Assembly (NCBI RefSeq): GCF_964036595.1
Contig: NZ_OZ038523.1
Span: 1,666,001 to 1,730,000 of the forward strand
Direction: 5' to 3'
Source: Tenacibaculum sp. 190524A05c
Lineage (GTDB): Bacteria > Bacteroidota > Bacteroidia > Flavobacteriales > Flavobacteriaceae
DNA length: 64,000 bases
Within the stretch, counting starts at the first letter, position 1. Every line of letters starts with the position of its first letter. The notes beneath the pieces were generated by a model. It had not been told where the DNA came from and ran no database searches. It saw nothing but the letters and a program-made list of their open reading frames with translations. This document shows, one piece after another, positions 1 to 8,111 of this stretch. The translations under genes were made by a program, and so were the position numbers.

Positions 1-564
1 TTGCCTTCTTCCAAACACATTAAAATATCGTAATCCGATAGTTTCCAATCCATATGTTTTAGAAAAAACATCTGCATATAACTCATTAACATATTTTGTT
101 ATCGCATAAGGTGACAATGGCTTTCCAATATTATCCTCCACTTTAGGTAAAGATTCTGAATCACCGTAAGTCGATGAACTTGCAGCGTAAACAAATCTTT
201 TCACACCAGCATCTCTGGAAGCAACTAACATGTTCAAGAAACCTCCAACATTTACGTCATTTGAAGTTATAGGATCTTTGATAGATCTTGGGACAGAACC
301 TAAAGCTGCTTGATGTAATACATAGTCAACATCTTCAACTGCTTTTTGACAGTCCTCTATATTCCTAATATCTCCTTCTATAAAATGAAAATTAGTGTTA
401 TCAAAAAGATGTTCTATATTTCTTCTCTTACCTGTAGCAAAATTGTCCAAGCAAATTACTTTGCTACCTAAACCTAAAAGCTTATCACAAAGGTTAGAAC
501 CTATAAAACCAGCACCCCCAGTTACAAGAATTTTTTTATTATTAAGTGTATTTTGTAATTCCAT
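1..564 (-). CDS. NAD-dependent sugar-nucleotide epimerase/dehydratase, 3' end off the window
   Basis: The first 188 residues of an extended SDR enzyme, most like UDP-N-acetylglucosamine/UDP-glucose 4-epimerases of the WbpP/TviC type. The Rossmann motif GGAGFIGS lies at residues 16-23, a serine-rich ASSSTYGDS segment near 127, and the catalytic YAITK (Tyr153, Lys157) follows. [10 protein letters not shown], typical of this family, is cut by the window edge. The start is the ATG at 564-562, preceded by a 17-base gap after ugd. It is the last visible gene of a minus-strand polysaccharide cluster, so it probably supplies a C4-epimerised sugar nucleotide for capsule or O-antigen. The exact substrate cannot be read from the fragment. 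Confidence 0.85.
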   Translation of the reverse strand, partial: MELQNTLNNKKILVTGGAGFIGSNLCDKLLGLGSKVICLDNFATGKRRNIEHLFDNTNFHFIEGDIRNIEDCQKAVEDVDYVLHQAALGSVPRSIKDPITSNDVNVGGFLNMLVASRDAGVKRFVYAASSSTYGDSESLPKVEDNIGKPLSPYAITKYVNELYADVFSKTYGLETIGLRYFNVFGRRQ

Positions 565-582
565 TTGTTCTTTGGCAGAAGT

Positions 583-1905
583 TTATTTCCCTATTCTTTG
601 ATAAGTTATTCCTTTTTCTTCCAGGTTGTAAGCTATATATTGATTTCTACCATCAAATATAACAGGCTCTTTTAATAACTTTTTTATTTCATCAAAATCT
701 GGAGATCTAAATTCTTTCCATTCAGTCAGTAGAATCAAAGCATCCGAATCCTTCAAAATCTCGTATTTTGATTCACCATAATTAACATTTCTAACATTTT
801 TTAAATAATGTGATTTCGCTTCATCCATGGCTTTAGGATCATATGCTTTAACTATCGCTCCTCTATCCACTAATTCATTAATTGTATATAAAGAAGGGGC
901 TTCTCTCATATCATCAGTCCCAGGTTTAAAAGCTAACCCCCAAAGTGCAAAAGTTTTTCCTGTTAAGTTTTCACCATACATATTTACAATCTTATCTACA
1001 ATTGCTAATTTCTGACGACTATTTACCTCATCAACAGAATTAATAAGTTGTGCATTATAGTTATTCTCCGAAGCGATTTTCTGTAATGCTTTTAAATCTT
1101 TTGGAAAACAAGAACCTCCATAACCCACTCCAGGATAAATAAAACTATAGCCTATTCTGCTATCTGAACCAATTCCAATACGGACATTATTAACATCTGC
1201 CCCTACTTTTTCACAAATATTAGCAATTTCATTCATGAATGATATTTTCGTCGCTAACATAGCATTTGCTGCGTACTTAGTCATCTCCGCCGATCTTACA
1301 TCCATTGTAATAAATCTGTCATGAGTTCTAAAAAAGGGGCTGTAAATCTCTTTCATTTTTTTAAAAGCATTATCGCTTTGAGCGCCAATAACAACTCGAT
1401 CAGGCTTCATAAAATCATTAATAGCATCTCCTTCTTTTAAAAACTCAGGATTAGAAACGACTTCTACTTTTAAATTCTCTCCTCTTTTATTCAATTCCTG
1501 TTGGATTGTTTCTTTTACCTTATCAGCAGTACCAACCGGAACTGTTGACTTATCTACAACAATTAAATCTTTCGTCATTTTCCCTCCAATTTCTTTAGCC
1601 ACGGAAAGTACATATTGCAGATCTGCAGATCCATCTTCATCCATAGGAGTACCAACTGCTATAAAAACAACTTCAGCGTTTTTAATAGCTTCTTCTAAAT
1701 TTGTAGTAAAAAAAAGGGTTTGATTATCAACATTTTTAAGAACCATTTTTTCTAATCCCGGCTCATAAATTGGAATAATCCCTTCGTGAAGTTTATTTAT
1801 TTTCTCTTGATTAATATCTACACAAGTAACTCTATTTCCCATTTCAGAAAAACAGGCTCCTGATACTAGTCCAACATAACCTGTACCAATGACAGCTATA
1901 TTCAT
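583..1905 (-). CDS. ugd: UDP-glucose 6-dehydrogenase
   Basis: Oxidises UDP-glucose to UDP-glucuronate with two NAD+ in the cytosol, feeding glucuronic-acid-containing polysaccharide. The 440 residues are the usual family length. The NAD site GTGYVGLVSG starts at residue 7, and the catalytic cysteine lies in GYGGSCFPKD (Cys266). This motif separates it from UDP-GlcNAc dehydrogenases (WbpA type), which have GGHCIPVDP. The central AEMTKYAANAMLA helix is present. It sits between the epimerase and the nucleotidyltransferase, 3 bases after the latter's stop, clearly in one operon. Confidence 0.93.
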   Translation of the reverse strand: MNIAVIGTGYVGLVSGACFSEMGNRVTCVDINQEKINKLHEGIIPIYEPGLEKMVLKNVDNQTLFFTTNLEEAIKNAEVVFIAVGTPMDEDGSADLQYVLSVAKEIGGKMTKDLIVVDKSTVPVGTADKVKETIQQELNKRGENLKVEVVSNPEFLKEGDAINDFMKPDRVVIGAQSDNAFKKMKEIYSPFFRTHDRFITMDVRSAEMTKYAANAMLATKISFMNEIANICEKVGADVNNVRIGIGSDSRIGYSFIYPGVGYGGSCFPKDLKALQKIASENNYNAQLINSVDEVNSRQKLAIVDKIVNMYGENLTGKTFALWGLAFKPGTDDMREAPSLYTINELVDRGAIVKAYDPKAMDEAKSHYLKNVRNVNYGESKYEILKDSDALILLTEWKEFRSPDFDEIKKLLKEPVIFDGRNQYIAYNLEEKGITYQRIGK

Positions 1906-1908
1906 AAG

Positions 1909-2340
1909 TTAATTATCCTTAGTTTTTAAACTTTCTTTCTCATGAACCTCTTTTCTAAGGCCACTACTAGAAAATCTATGCTCTCTTTTGTTAAAATATA
2001 GTTTTATACCTTTCTTTTCACAGTAATCTCTTCCTGTAAACATTTTATTCGCATACTCATCTCCTATTATCCTAACATCAATATGAAAGGATCTTAGAAC
2101 ATCCTCTAAGTCTTGTTCAGTAGCATAAGGAACAATTTCATCAACATATCTACATCCTTTTAACTGAATATACCTTTCTACAACAGATTGAACTGGTCTA
2201 TTTTTTTCAGGTCTATCAAGAGTTGGGTCCGTTTGCAAACCGCATATGAGATAATCACATTGCCTTTTGGCCTCTTCTAACATCTTGATATGACCTGCAT
2301 GAAGTAAATCAAATGCGCTAAAAGTTATACCTACTTTCAT
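1909..2340 (-). CDS. cytidylyltransferase-family nucleotidyltransferase (TagD/RfaE-C-like)
   Basis: A 143-residue Rossmann-like nucleotidyltransferase. The HxGH signature is in DLLHAGHI (His14, His17), and a C-terminal FSSSGLR resembles the STT/SSS nucleotide-binding element of glycerol-3-phosphate cytidylyltransferases and FAD synthetases. The start was placed at MKVGITFSAF (2340) because the family begins there; eight more in-frame codons exist upstream. Its place inside a polysaccharide cluster suggests that it activates a sugar- or polyol-phosphate as a CDP derivative for a surface polymer, but the substrate is not decided by the sequence. Confidence 0.8.
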   Translation of the reverse strand: MKVGITFSAFDLLHAGHIKMLEEAKRQCDYLICGLQTDPTLDRPEKNRPVQSVVERYIQLKGCRYVDEIVPYATEQDLEDVLRSFHIDVRIIGDEYANKMFTGRDYCEKKGIKLYFNKREHRFSSSGLRKEVHEKESLKTKDN

Positions 2341-2436
2341 ATTCTTTTCTCTTTTAATGAACAAATATATTAAGTTATTCTATAAACTAAAGTTTTTTTA
2401 TACTTTATTAGTTTTATTTTATAGTAATATAAGAAA

Positions 2437-3474
2437 TTAATAACTTAATATTCTAGAAACAATTTTTTCAGAAGCAGTGCCATCACCATAAAGTTCTTCA
2501 TTCCAGTTCTCACCAACAGTAACCAATTCTTTATCTAAAGTTGAAAGGTCATTAAAAAGAAGAATATTATTCCCCCCTATCAGTGTTTCTACCCACTCTG
2601 TTTCAGTCCTTAACGTAATACATTTTTTATTTAACCAATACGCCTCTTTCTGCATACCTCCACTATCTGTAATTAATCCCTCAGAATGAACTAGATATGA
2701 TAAATTATCTATATAAGATTGAGGAGAAATAAATTCAATGTTTGTGAATTTTTCAATATTCAAATCAAAAACACTCATATTATTCTTTGTTCTTGGATGA
2801 ATAGGAAAAACAACCTTTTTATTCAGACTATTTAGTGAATCTAGAACATACCTCAACCTAGAATCATCATCCGTATTATAAGGCCTATGGAGAGTAGCAT
2901 AATAATAGCTTTCTTCTTTAAAAGGTTTTAGAAGTTCATTTTCTTCAACATAAACCACGAGATCTTTCATGATATCACCTACCTCATAAACACCTTCAAC
3001 CAATCCTTCTTTCTCTAAATTAGCAGACGCTATTTTTGAAGGAGTAAACAAACAACTCGAAACATGATCGGTAAGTACTCTATTTATCTCTTCGGGCATT
3101 TTTTTATTAAAGCTCCTTAATCCTGCTTCAATATGAAAAACTGGAATATGCAATTTAGAAGCTACCAACGCACCTGCCAAAGTAGAATTTGTATCACCAT
3201 AAACCACAACACCGTTTGGTTTCTCTTCTAAAAGAATTTTCTCAATTTGAACCATCATTTTAGCTGTTTGGGCACCATGATTATCGCTTCCCACATTAAG
3301 CATATAGTCTGGCTTCCTCATACCAAGCTGCTTAAAAAATATAGCACTCATATTTTCATCATAATGCTGCCCCGTATGGATAGTTTTTAAATCTAACCTA
3401 TCCACACAAGCCTTTTCAAAAGGAAAATGTTTTATAAATTGTGGTCTTGCTCCTATTATTGCAATAATTTTCAT
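2437..3474 (-). CDS. wecB: non-hydrolysing UDP-HexNAc 2-epimerase, WecB/WbpI family
   Basis: About 345 residues with the family N-terminus GARPQFIKH, FHIEAGLRS in the middle and a C-terminal TDSGGMQKEAYW...TETEWVE segment. WecB proper usually reads TDSGGxQEEAP...RxTTERPE. The KEAY and TEWVE version is, from memory, typical of the WbpI branch that epimerises UDP-GlcNAc3NAcA to the manno form. With a WbpB-like gene directly upstream, the WbpI role is my inference; WecB (UDP-GlcNAc to UDP-ManNAc) is the alternative. The ATG at 3474 was chosen over a TTG one codon earlier. It lies 5 bases after the dehydrogenase stop. Confidence 0.87.
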   Translation of the reverse strand: MKIIAIIGARPQFIKHFPFEKACVDRLDLKTIHTGQHYDENMSAIFFKQLGMRKPDYMLNVGSDNHGAQTAKMMVQIEKILLEEKPNGVVVYGDTNSTLAGALVASKLHIPVFHIEAGLRSFNKKMPEEINRVLTDHVSSCLFTPSKIASANLEKEGLVEGVYEVGDIMKDLVVYVEENELLKPFKEESYYYATLHRPYNTDDDSRLRYVLDSLNSLNKKVVFPIHPRTKNNMSVFDLNIEKFTNIEFISPQSYIDNLSYLVHSEGLITDSGGMQKEAYWLNKKCITLRTETEWVETLIGGNNILLFNDLSTLDKELVTVGENWNEELYGDGTASEKIVSRILSY

Positions 3475-3479
3475 CAAGA

Positions 3480-4448
3480 TTATCTATTAAAAGGATGAGC
3501 TTCTAAATCTTTTTTGGCAAATGGATGAAATTCCCCTTTCAATCCAGCAGGCTTTGAATTCCTGATTTCATGCACAATCTCTATCGCTTGCCTTGCATCT
3601 TCAAGCCCATAGCCATTACCTTCCAAAATACTTTCATACACCTTTGTGTGCAAGTCTGTAAAACCGCCAGAAAACTCTAACTCTTCCCCTTCTATTTTTA
3701 TCGACCTATAAGTTCTTTGACCACTTTTCTTAATTTCTTCAGGTAACGCATTTTGATTTATAGATAAAAACCATCGTACTCGAGCTCTTTTAAACTCCAA
3801 ATAACCAGCAGCTCTATCATGAGTATGAACATGAACAACATTAGCTTTAACCTCGCCAAAAACCCAAGACAACATGTCATAAAAATGAACACCTATGTTC
3901 GTAGCTATACCTCCCGATTTTGATTCGTCACCTTTCCACGACGTGTAATACCAATTACCTCTTGAAGTAAGATACGTTAAATCTATATCAAAAATTTTAT
4001 CTACTGGCGCATTATCAACCTTTTCTTTAAGCTTAATTATACTTGGATGCATTCTTAATTGCAACACATTCCAAATCTTTTTACCCGACTCTTTTTCCAT
4101 TTTTTGCAGAGCATCTATATTCCAAGGATTCAAAACCAAAGGTTTTTCACAAATTGCATCTGCTCCTCTTCTTAAAGCCATTCGGATATGTGAATCATGC
4201 AAGTAGTTAGGAGTACAAATACTCATAAAATCTAGGACTTGTCCTCTCTCGTATTTAAGTTTTTCTAAATGCCTATCAAATCGTTCAATTTCAACAAAAA
4301 AATCTGCATTCGGAAAATAACTATCCATTACCCCAACACTATCAAACTTATCAAGCGCAGCAATTAATTCATTCCCAGTATCTTTGATTGCCTTTAAATG
4401 TCTTGGAGCGATATATCCCGCTAAACCAATTAACGCAAACTTCTTCAT
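3480..4448 (-). CDS. wbpB: Gfo/Idh/MocA oxidoreductase, WbpB/WlbA-like UDP-GlcNAcA 3-dehydrogenase
   Basis: NAD-dependent dehydrogenase of about 322 residues. The N-terminal Rossmann segment is ALIGLAGYIAPRHLKAI, and the Gfo/Idh catalytic EKP occurs in CEKPLVLNPW. RGNWYYTSWKGD followed by KSGGIATNIGVHFYDML matches what I recall of WlbA/WbpB enzymes, which oxidise C3 of UDP-GlcNAc-uronate on the path to 2,3-diamino uronic acids. The start was set at MKKFALIGLAG (4448), since the longer frame adds an unrelated hydrophobic stretch. It is the first gene of the cluster, just downstream of the tRNA-Val pair and its terminator. The WbpA, WbpD and WbpE partners are not in the window. Confidence 0.85.
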   Translation of the reverse strand: MKKFALIGLAGYIAPRHLKAIKDTGNELIAALDKFDSVGVMDSYFPNADFFVEIERFDRHLEKLKYERGQVLDFMSICTPNYLHDSHIRMALRRGADAICEKPLVLNPWNIDALQKMEKESGKKIWNVLQLRMHPSIIKLKEKVDNAPVDKIFDIDLTYLTSRGNWYYTSWKGDESKSGGIATNIGVHFYDMLSWVFGEVKANVVHVHTHDRAAGYLEFKRARVRWFLSINQNALPEEIKKSGQRTYRSIKIEGEELEFSGGFTDLHTKVYESILEGNGYGLEDARQAIEIVHEIRNSKPAGLKGEFHPFAKKDLEAHPFNR

Positions 4449-4550
4449 TGAGTTATATAAATTTAATTTCAAAAGATCAAGTAATATTGACGATACTTGC
4501 ACCTACAACAAACCTACAAAAACTAATACAAACAATATAATGTAGTAAAA

Positions 4551-4580
4551 CAAAAAAGCCTTCAGAAAATCTGAAGGCTT
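4551..4580 (-). terminator. intrinsic terminator after tRNA-Val pair
   Basis: On the minus strand a stem AGCCTTCAG / CTGAAGGCT with a short A/T loop is followed by six T. It lies immediately 3' of the second-transcribed tRNA-Val. Confidence 0.8.
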
Positions 4581-4658
4581 TGGTGGGCGCGAAGGGATTC
4601 GAACCCCTGACCCCTTGGGTGTAAACCAAGTGCTCTGAACCAACTGAGCTACGCGCCC
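4581..4658 (-). tRNA. tRNA-Val (anticodon UAC), CCA encoded
   Basis: Cloverleaf read on the minus strand: acceptor GGGCGCG/CGCGCCC, D-arm GCTC...GAGC, anticodon stem CTTGG/CCAAG with loop TTTACAC giving anticodon TAC, and T-loop TTCGAAT. The discriminator A is followed by CCA in the DNA. The body is identical to the copy at 4714-4788. A 63-codon open frame across this region is only a shadow. Confidence 0.96.
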
Positions 4659-4713
4659 GAAATTTTTGTCAGGATTCGGTAAACCTGTATGCAATTTAGC
4701 TTTTGAGTTTTTG

Positions 4714-4788
4714 TGGGCGCGAAGGGATTCGAACCCCTGACCCCTTGGGTGTAAACCAAGTGCTCTGAACCAACTGAGCTACGCGCCC
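4714..4788 (-). tRNA. tRNA-Val (anticodon UAC), CCA not encoded
   Basis: Same 75-base body as the neighbouring copy 55 bases away, transcribed first. After the discriminator A the DNA reads CAA, so CCA must be added by nucleotidyltransferase. The pair probably shares one transcript ending at the terminator at 4551-4580. Confidence 0.96.
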
Positions 4789-4858
4789 TCGTTTGCTATT
4801 GCGGATGCAAATATAACACAGTTTTGAATTCCGACAATGTTTTTTTTACTTTTTTTTC

Positions 4859-6070
4859 TTATAAAATTTCAGCCACCGTAAATGTGCTACCTCCCACAAA
4901 CACTAAATCTCCAGAAGAAGAAACCTTAACAGCCTCATCATAAGCACACAACACACTTTCATACTCATTTCCTAACAATTCAAACTTTTTTGATTCTTTT
5001 TTTAAAATTTCCGCAGAAAGTCCTCTAGGCAAGTCTGGTTTTGAGAAATAATAAGTCGCTTCTTTTGGAAGTAAAGGTAAAATCTCTTCTAATTTTTTAT
5101 CTGAAACAACACCTAGTACTATATGTAAATTGTCATATTTTTCTTTTTTCAGCTGCTTCATCACATAAGTTAACCCTTCTTTATTATGTGCTGTATCACA
5201 AATCACCTTTGGAGAATTGTTCAGAATTTCCCACCTCCCTCTTAGTTTCGTATTTCTTTTAACATTAAGTAAACCTTTTTTAATTACATCTGAGGCAACT
5301 TTAAAGCCTTTCAAATTCTGAACTGCGCAAATTGCAGTTTTTACATTATGGCGTTGATAACTCCCTAATAGATCAGTCTCATATACCTCTCCAACTACAT
5401 CAGAAGCAAAAGTAATTTTAGAATCAAGTTCATTAGCCTTTTTAATAAACACATGCTCTATCTCTAATTGCTTTTCTCCAATAACTACGGGAACTTTAGA
5501 TTTAATGATACCCGCTTTCTCACCAGCAATTTTCTCTAATGTATTTCCTAAGATCTGAACGTGATCCAATCCTATATTGGTTATTACCGACACTTCCGGA
5601 GTAATAATATTTGTAGAATCTAACCTTCCTCCTAAGCCAACTTCTATAACCGTAATATCAACCTTTTCTTTTGCAAAATAATCGAAGGCCATACCTACAG
5701 TCATTTCGAAAAATGATAATTGATGCTCTTCGAAAAAAACTTTATGACTATTAACAAACTCCAAAACATTCGCCTCAGGAATCTCTTCTCCGTTTATTTT
5801 AATCCTTTCTGTAAAACTCTTTAAATGTGGAGAAGTATACAACCCGACTTTATATCCAGCTTCTTGTAAAATAGACGCTATCATATGACTTGTAGAACCT
5901 TTACCATTTGTTCCACCTACATGTATAGATTTAAAATTATCTTCTGGATTCTTTAAATAATCGGCAAGTTGTATTGTATTAGATAGGTCTTCTTTATAGG
6001 CGCTTTTACCTTGATTCTGATACACAGGAAATTGGTTAAACATCCAATTGACTGCTTCTTGATAAGTCAT
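4859..6070 (-). CDS. folC: bifunctional dihydrofolate/folylpolyglutamate synthase
   Basis: ATP-dependent ligase that adds glutamate to dihydropteroate and to reduced folates in the cytosol. The Mur-ligase P-loop GTNGKGST lies near residue 52, and SPHLKSFTERIKING is the folate-binding omega-loop region. EVGLGGRLDSTN, ITNIGLDH and a late CDTAHNKEG are further family signatures. The start MTYQEAVNWM at 6070 (403 residues) was preferred; the longer frame adds 24 residues that overlap tonB. It follows tonB by 4 bases and is probably co-transcribed with tonB-exbD-exbB. Confidence 0.93.
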   Translation of the reverse strand: MTYQEAVNWMFNQFPVYQNQGKSAYKEDLSNTIQLADYLKNPEDNFKSIHVGGTNGKGSTSHMIASILQEAGYKVGLYTSPHLKSFTERIKINGEEIPEANVLEFVNSHKVFFEEHQLSFFEMTVGMAFDYFAKEKVDITVIEVGLGGRLDSTNIITPEVSVITNIGLDHVQILGNTLEKIAGEKAGIIKSKVPVVIGEKQLEIEHVFIKKANELDSKITFASDVVGEVYETDLLGSYQRHNVKTAICAVQNLKGFKVASDVIKKGLLNVKRNTKLRGRWEILNNSPKVICDTAHNKEGLTYVMKQLKKEKYDNLHIVLGVVSDKKLEEILPLLPKEATYYFSKPDLPRGLSAEILKKESKKFELLGNEYESVLCAYDEAVKVSSSGDLVFVGGSTFTVAEIL

Positions 6071-6074
6071 AAAT

Positions 6075-6914
6075 TTATTTAGATAAAGAAAATTTATAAA
6101 TAATTGTTCCTCTTTGTTTTTCAGGAGCTTTACCGTCAGCATTCCATTTTGTTCTTAATGCGGCCTGCTTAGCAGGTTCCATTAAACAGGGTGAAGTATT
6201 CGTAGTTCCTCGTGCCCCTGGAATAGCCTTTACAACGTTTCCGTTTTTATCAACCTCAATACTCACAACAACAGTACCTTCTTCTTGACAATCTGGTTGT
6301 TCTATTGGTTTAGATAAAGCTTTTCTTCCAGAAAGATTATAATTTCCTCCGTAACCACCTCCTGTATTTCCATAATACTTATTGGAATTAGGATCACCTT
6401 TTTTATCTCCTTTTACACCAGGATCAGCATCATCTCCTTCTCCCTTAGCTGTTTCTCCATCCGCAGAATCTCCTTTCAATAAACTATTTAAAGCATCCGT
6501 TGCCGCTTTTGATGGTTTTGGCTTTGGTTTTTCTTTAGGTTTTGTTTCCTCTTTTTTTTCTTCAACAACCTCCTCTTTCTTGTCTTCTTTTTTTTCGACT
6601 ACAGGAACATCTTTAGCTGAATCATCAGTTAACACTTCTTCTTGAACTTCCTCCTTAGGAGCTTCTTCCACTTCCTCAACTACTTCTTCCTGTTCCTCTT
6701 TAACCTCTTCTGTCTTAGGCTGAGTTGCTTTAACTTTTTCTACCGGAGGACCACTTCCAACATTTGAATCTCCATAATTGATCGAGACACCATATTCTAT
6801 TGGAGGATCCATATATTTCATTCCAAAACCATACATAACGAGTAACAACAGTAATAAAATAACTGCTGTTATAATTGCTGATTTTCTTTTATGTATAGTA
6901 TCAAACATTTGCAT
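6075..6914 (-). CDS. tonB: energy transducer TonB
   Basis: Periplasm-spanning protein that passes proton-motive energy from ExbB/ExbD to outer-membrane TonB-dependent receptors. One N-terminal membrane segment (about residues 13-31, rich in I/L/V) follows a short basic cytoplasmic tail. A long Glu/Lys/Pro-rich linker (about 60-145) comes next, then a Gly-rich stretch. The C-terminal TonB fold contains GTVVVSIEVDKNGNV, an ARGTTNTSPCL segment, and ends IIYKFSLSK. The length (279) is normal. It lies 3 bases after exbD. Confidence 0.93.
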   Translation of the reverse strand: MQMFDTIHKRKSAIITAVILLLLLLVMYGFGMKYMDPPIEYGVSINYGDSNVGSGPPVEKVKATQPKTEEVKEEQEEVVEEVEEAPKEEVQEEVLTDDSAKDVPVVEKKEDKKEEVVEEKKEETKPKEKPKPKPSKAATDALNSLLKGDSADGETAKGEGDDADPGVKGDKKGDPNSNKYYGNTGGGYGGNYNLSGRKALSKPIEQPDCQEEGTVVVSIEVDKNGNVVKAIPGARGTTNTSPCLMEPAKQAALRTKWNADGKAPEKQRGTIIYKFSLSK

Positions 6915-6917
6915 AGC

Positions 6918-7310
6918 CTATCTACCTTTTACTGCTAGTATCATTTTCAACTTATTCCTATTCGCAATATCAATAACTCTCATTACGTTTTTATACGGGA
7001 CATTCTGATCTCCCCTGATAACAACAGTTTTTTCTTTATTCGTACCTACCTTCAACAACAATTCTTGTTCCAAATTTGTTGACGAAACTTTAGATTTATC
7101 AATAAAAAAATCTGAATCCTTAGTAATTGTTACTGCAACTGACGTATTATTCTCTGTTTTCCCGCCTGCTTTTGGCAATAAAACATCGATAGCACTTACT
7201 GTAACCAATGTAGATGTCAACATGAAAAATATCAATAACAGAAAAACTATATCTGTCATTGACGACATGTTGAAATTTGGATCTACTTTATTTCTTCCTC
7301 TTAAATTCAT
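6918..7310 (-). CDS. exbD: biopolymer transport protein ExbD/TolR
   Basis: 130-residue inner-membrane proton-channel subunit. The short basic N-terminus leads into NMSSMTDIVFLLLIFFML, whose single helix carries the conserved Asp (SMTDIVFL) needed for proton coupling. A small periplasmic domain ends MILAVKGR. Its ATG overlaps the exbB stop by one base (TAATG), which points to translational coupling. Confidence 0.92.
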   Translation of the reverse strand: MNLRGRNKVDPNFNMSSMTDIVFLLLIFFMLTSTLVTVSAIDVLLPKAGGKTENNTSVAVTITKDSDFFIDKSKVSSTNLEQELLLKVGTNKEKTVVIRGDQNVPYKNVMRVIDIANRNKLKMILAVKGR

Positions 7311-7999
7311 TATACAGGTTCATTTAATAAATCTAAAAACTCAACAGACTTTGCTTCCATCTGATATACAACCTTATCTGTTCTAACCACTAAATGGTTG
7401 TATGCGATATAAGCAACAATCCCAACAATTAATCCAGCAACAGTTGTTGTCATTGCGGTGTATAATCCATCAGATAACATTTTGATATCAATCTGTCCAC
7501 CTGAGTTTGCTATTTCGTGAATGGCAACAATCATTCCTATTACCGTTCCTAAAAACCCAATCATTGGAGCCGCACCTGCAATTGTAGCCACAACAGATAC
7601 GTTTTTTTCAAGCTTATAAATTTCAAGTTTTCCTGCGTTTTCTATAGCGGTATTTATGTCATCTAAAGGTTTTCCTATTCTGGAAATTCCTTTCCCGATT
7701 AATCTAGATGTTGGAGTATCTGTATTTGTACACAATGCTTTGGCCGCATCAATATTTCCATTCAGTACGAAATCACGAATTTGATTCATAAAATCTTTAT
7801 CAACCTGTGAAGCTGCTTTAATTGCAAAGAATCGTTCAAAATAGATATATAAAACAACTCCTAACAACACAAATAAAAGTGCTATTATGATTTGACCTCC
7901 AAGACCTCCGTCTTTTATTAATTGAATGATTGATAATGTTTTTTCTTGTGTAGCTTCTTCTAAAACTTCTTCAGCGACTTCTTGAATAAATAAAAGCAT
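7310..7999 (-). CDS. exbB: MotA/TolQ/ExbB proton channel family protein
   Basis: 229 residues with three membrane segments: about 33-52 (IIIALLFVLLGVVLYIYF), about 137-157 (the APMIGFLGTVIGMI region) and about 178-200 (TAMTTTVAGLIVGIVAYIAY). The conserved GFLGTVIGM and TTVAGLIVGI motifs line the ExbB/TolQ proton path. First gene of the exbB-exbD-tonB-folC unit. Confidence 0.93.
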   Translation of the reverse strand: MLLFIQEVAEEVLEEATQEKTLSIIQLIKDGGLGGQIIIALLFVLLGVVLYIYFERFFAIKAASQVDKDFMNQIRDFVLNGNIDAAKALCTNTDTPTSRLIGKGISRIGKPLDDINTAIENAGKLEIYKLEKNVSVVATIAGAAPMIGFLGTVIGMIVAIHEIANSGGQIDIKMLSDGLYTAMTTTVAGLIVGIVAYIAYNHLVVRTDKVVYQMEAKSVEFLDLLNEPV

Positions 8000-8049
8000 A
8001 AAACAGATTTAATGTTTTTCGTAAAACGTTTTCTTTTGATTAAAAGTAT

Positions 8050-8086
8050 AAAAAATAAATCCTGAATTCTAAAAAACTCAGGATTT
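8050..8086 (-). terminator. terminator between nhaB and exbB
   Basis: On the minus strand AAATCCTGA / TCAGGATTT form a stem around an A/T-rich loop and are followed by a T-rich tract. It separates nhaB from the exbB operon. Confidence 0.65.
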
Positions 8087-8111
8087 TAATTAATATTTAT
8101 GAGTTGTATTC

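Noticed and set aside
4503..4694. 63-residue minus-strand open frame
   Set aside because: It runs through the tRNA-Val and its terminator and is an artefact of RNA-gene sequence.
4551..4800. tRNA-Val as the attachment site of an integrated island
   Set aside because: The second tRNA body is a complete tandem gene, not a 3' fragment, and no integrase or direct-repeat boundary is near.
6382..6645. Plus-strand Ser/Phe-rich open frame
   Set aside because: Antisense shadow of the Glu/Lys/Pro-rich TonB linker.
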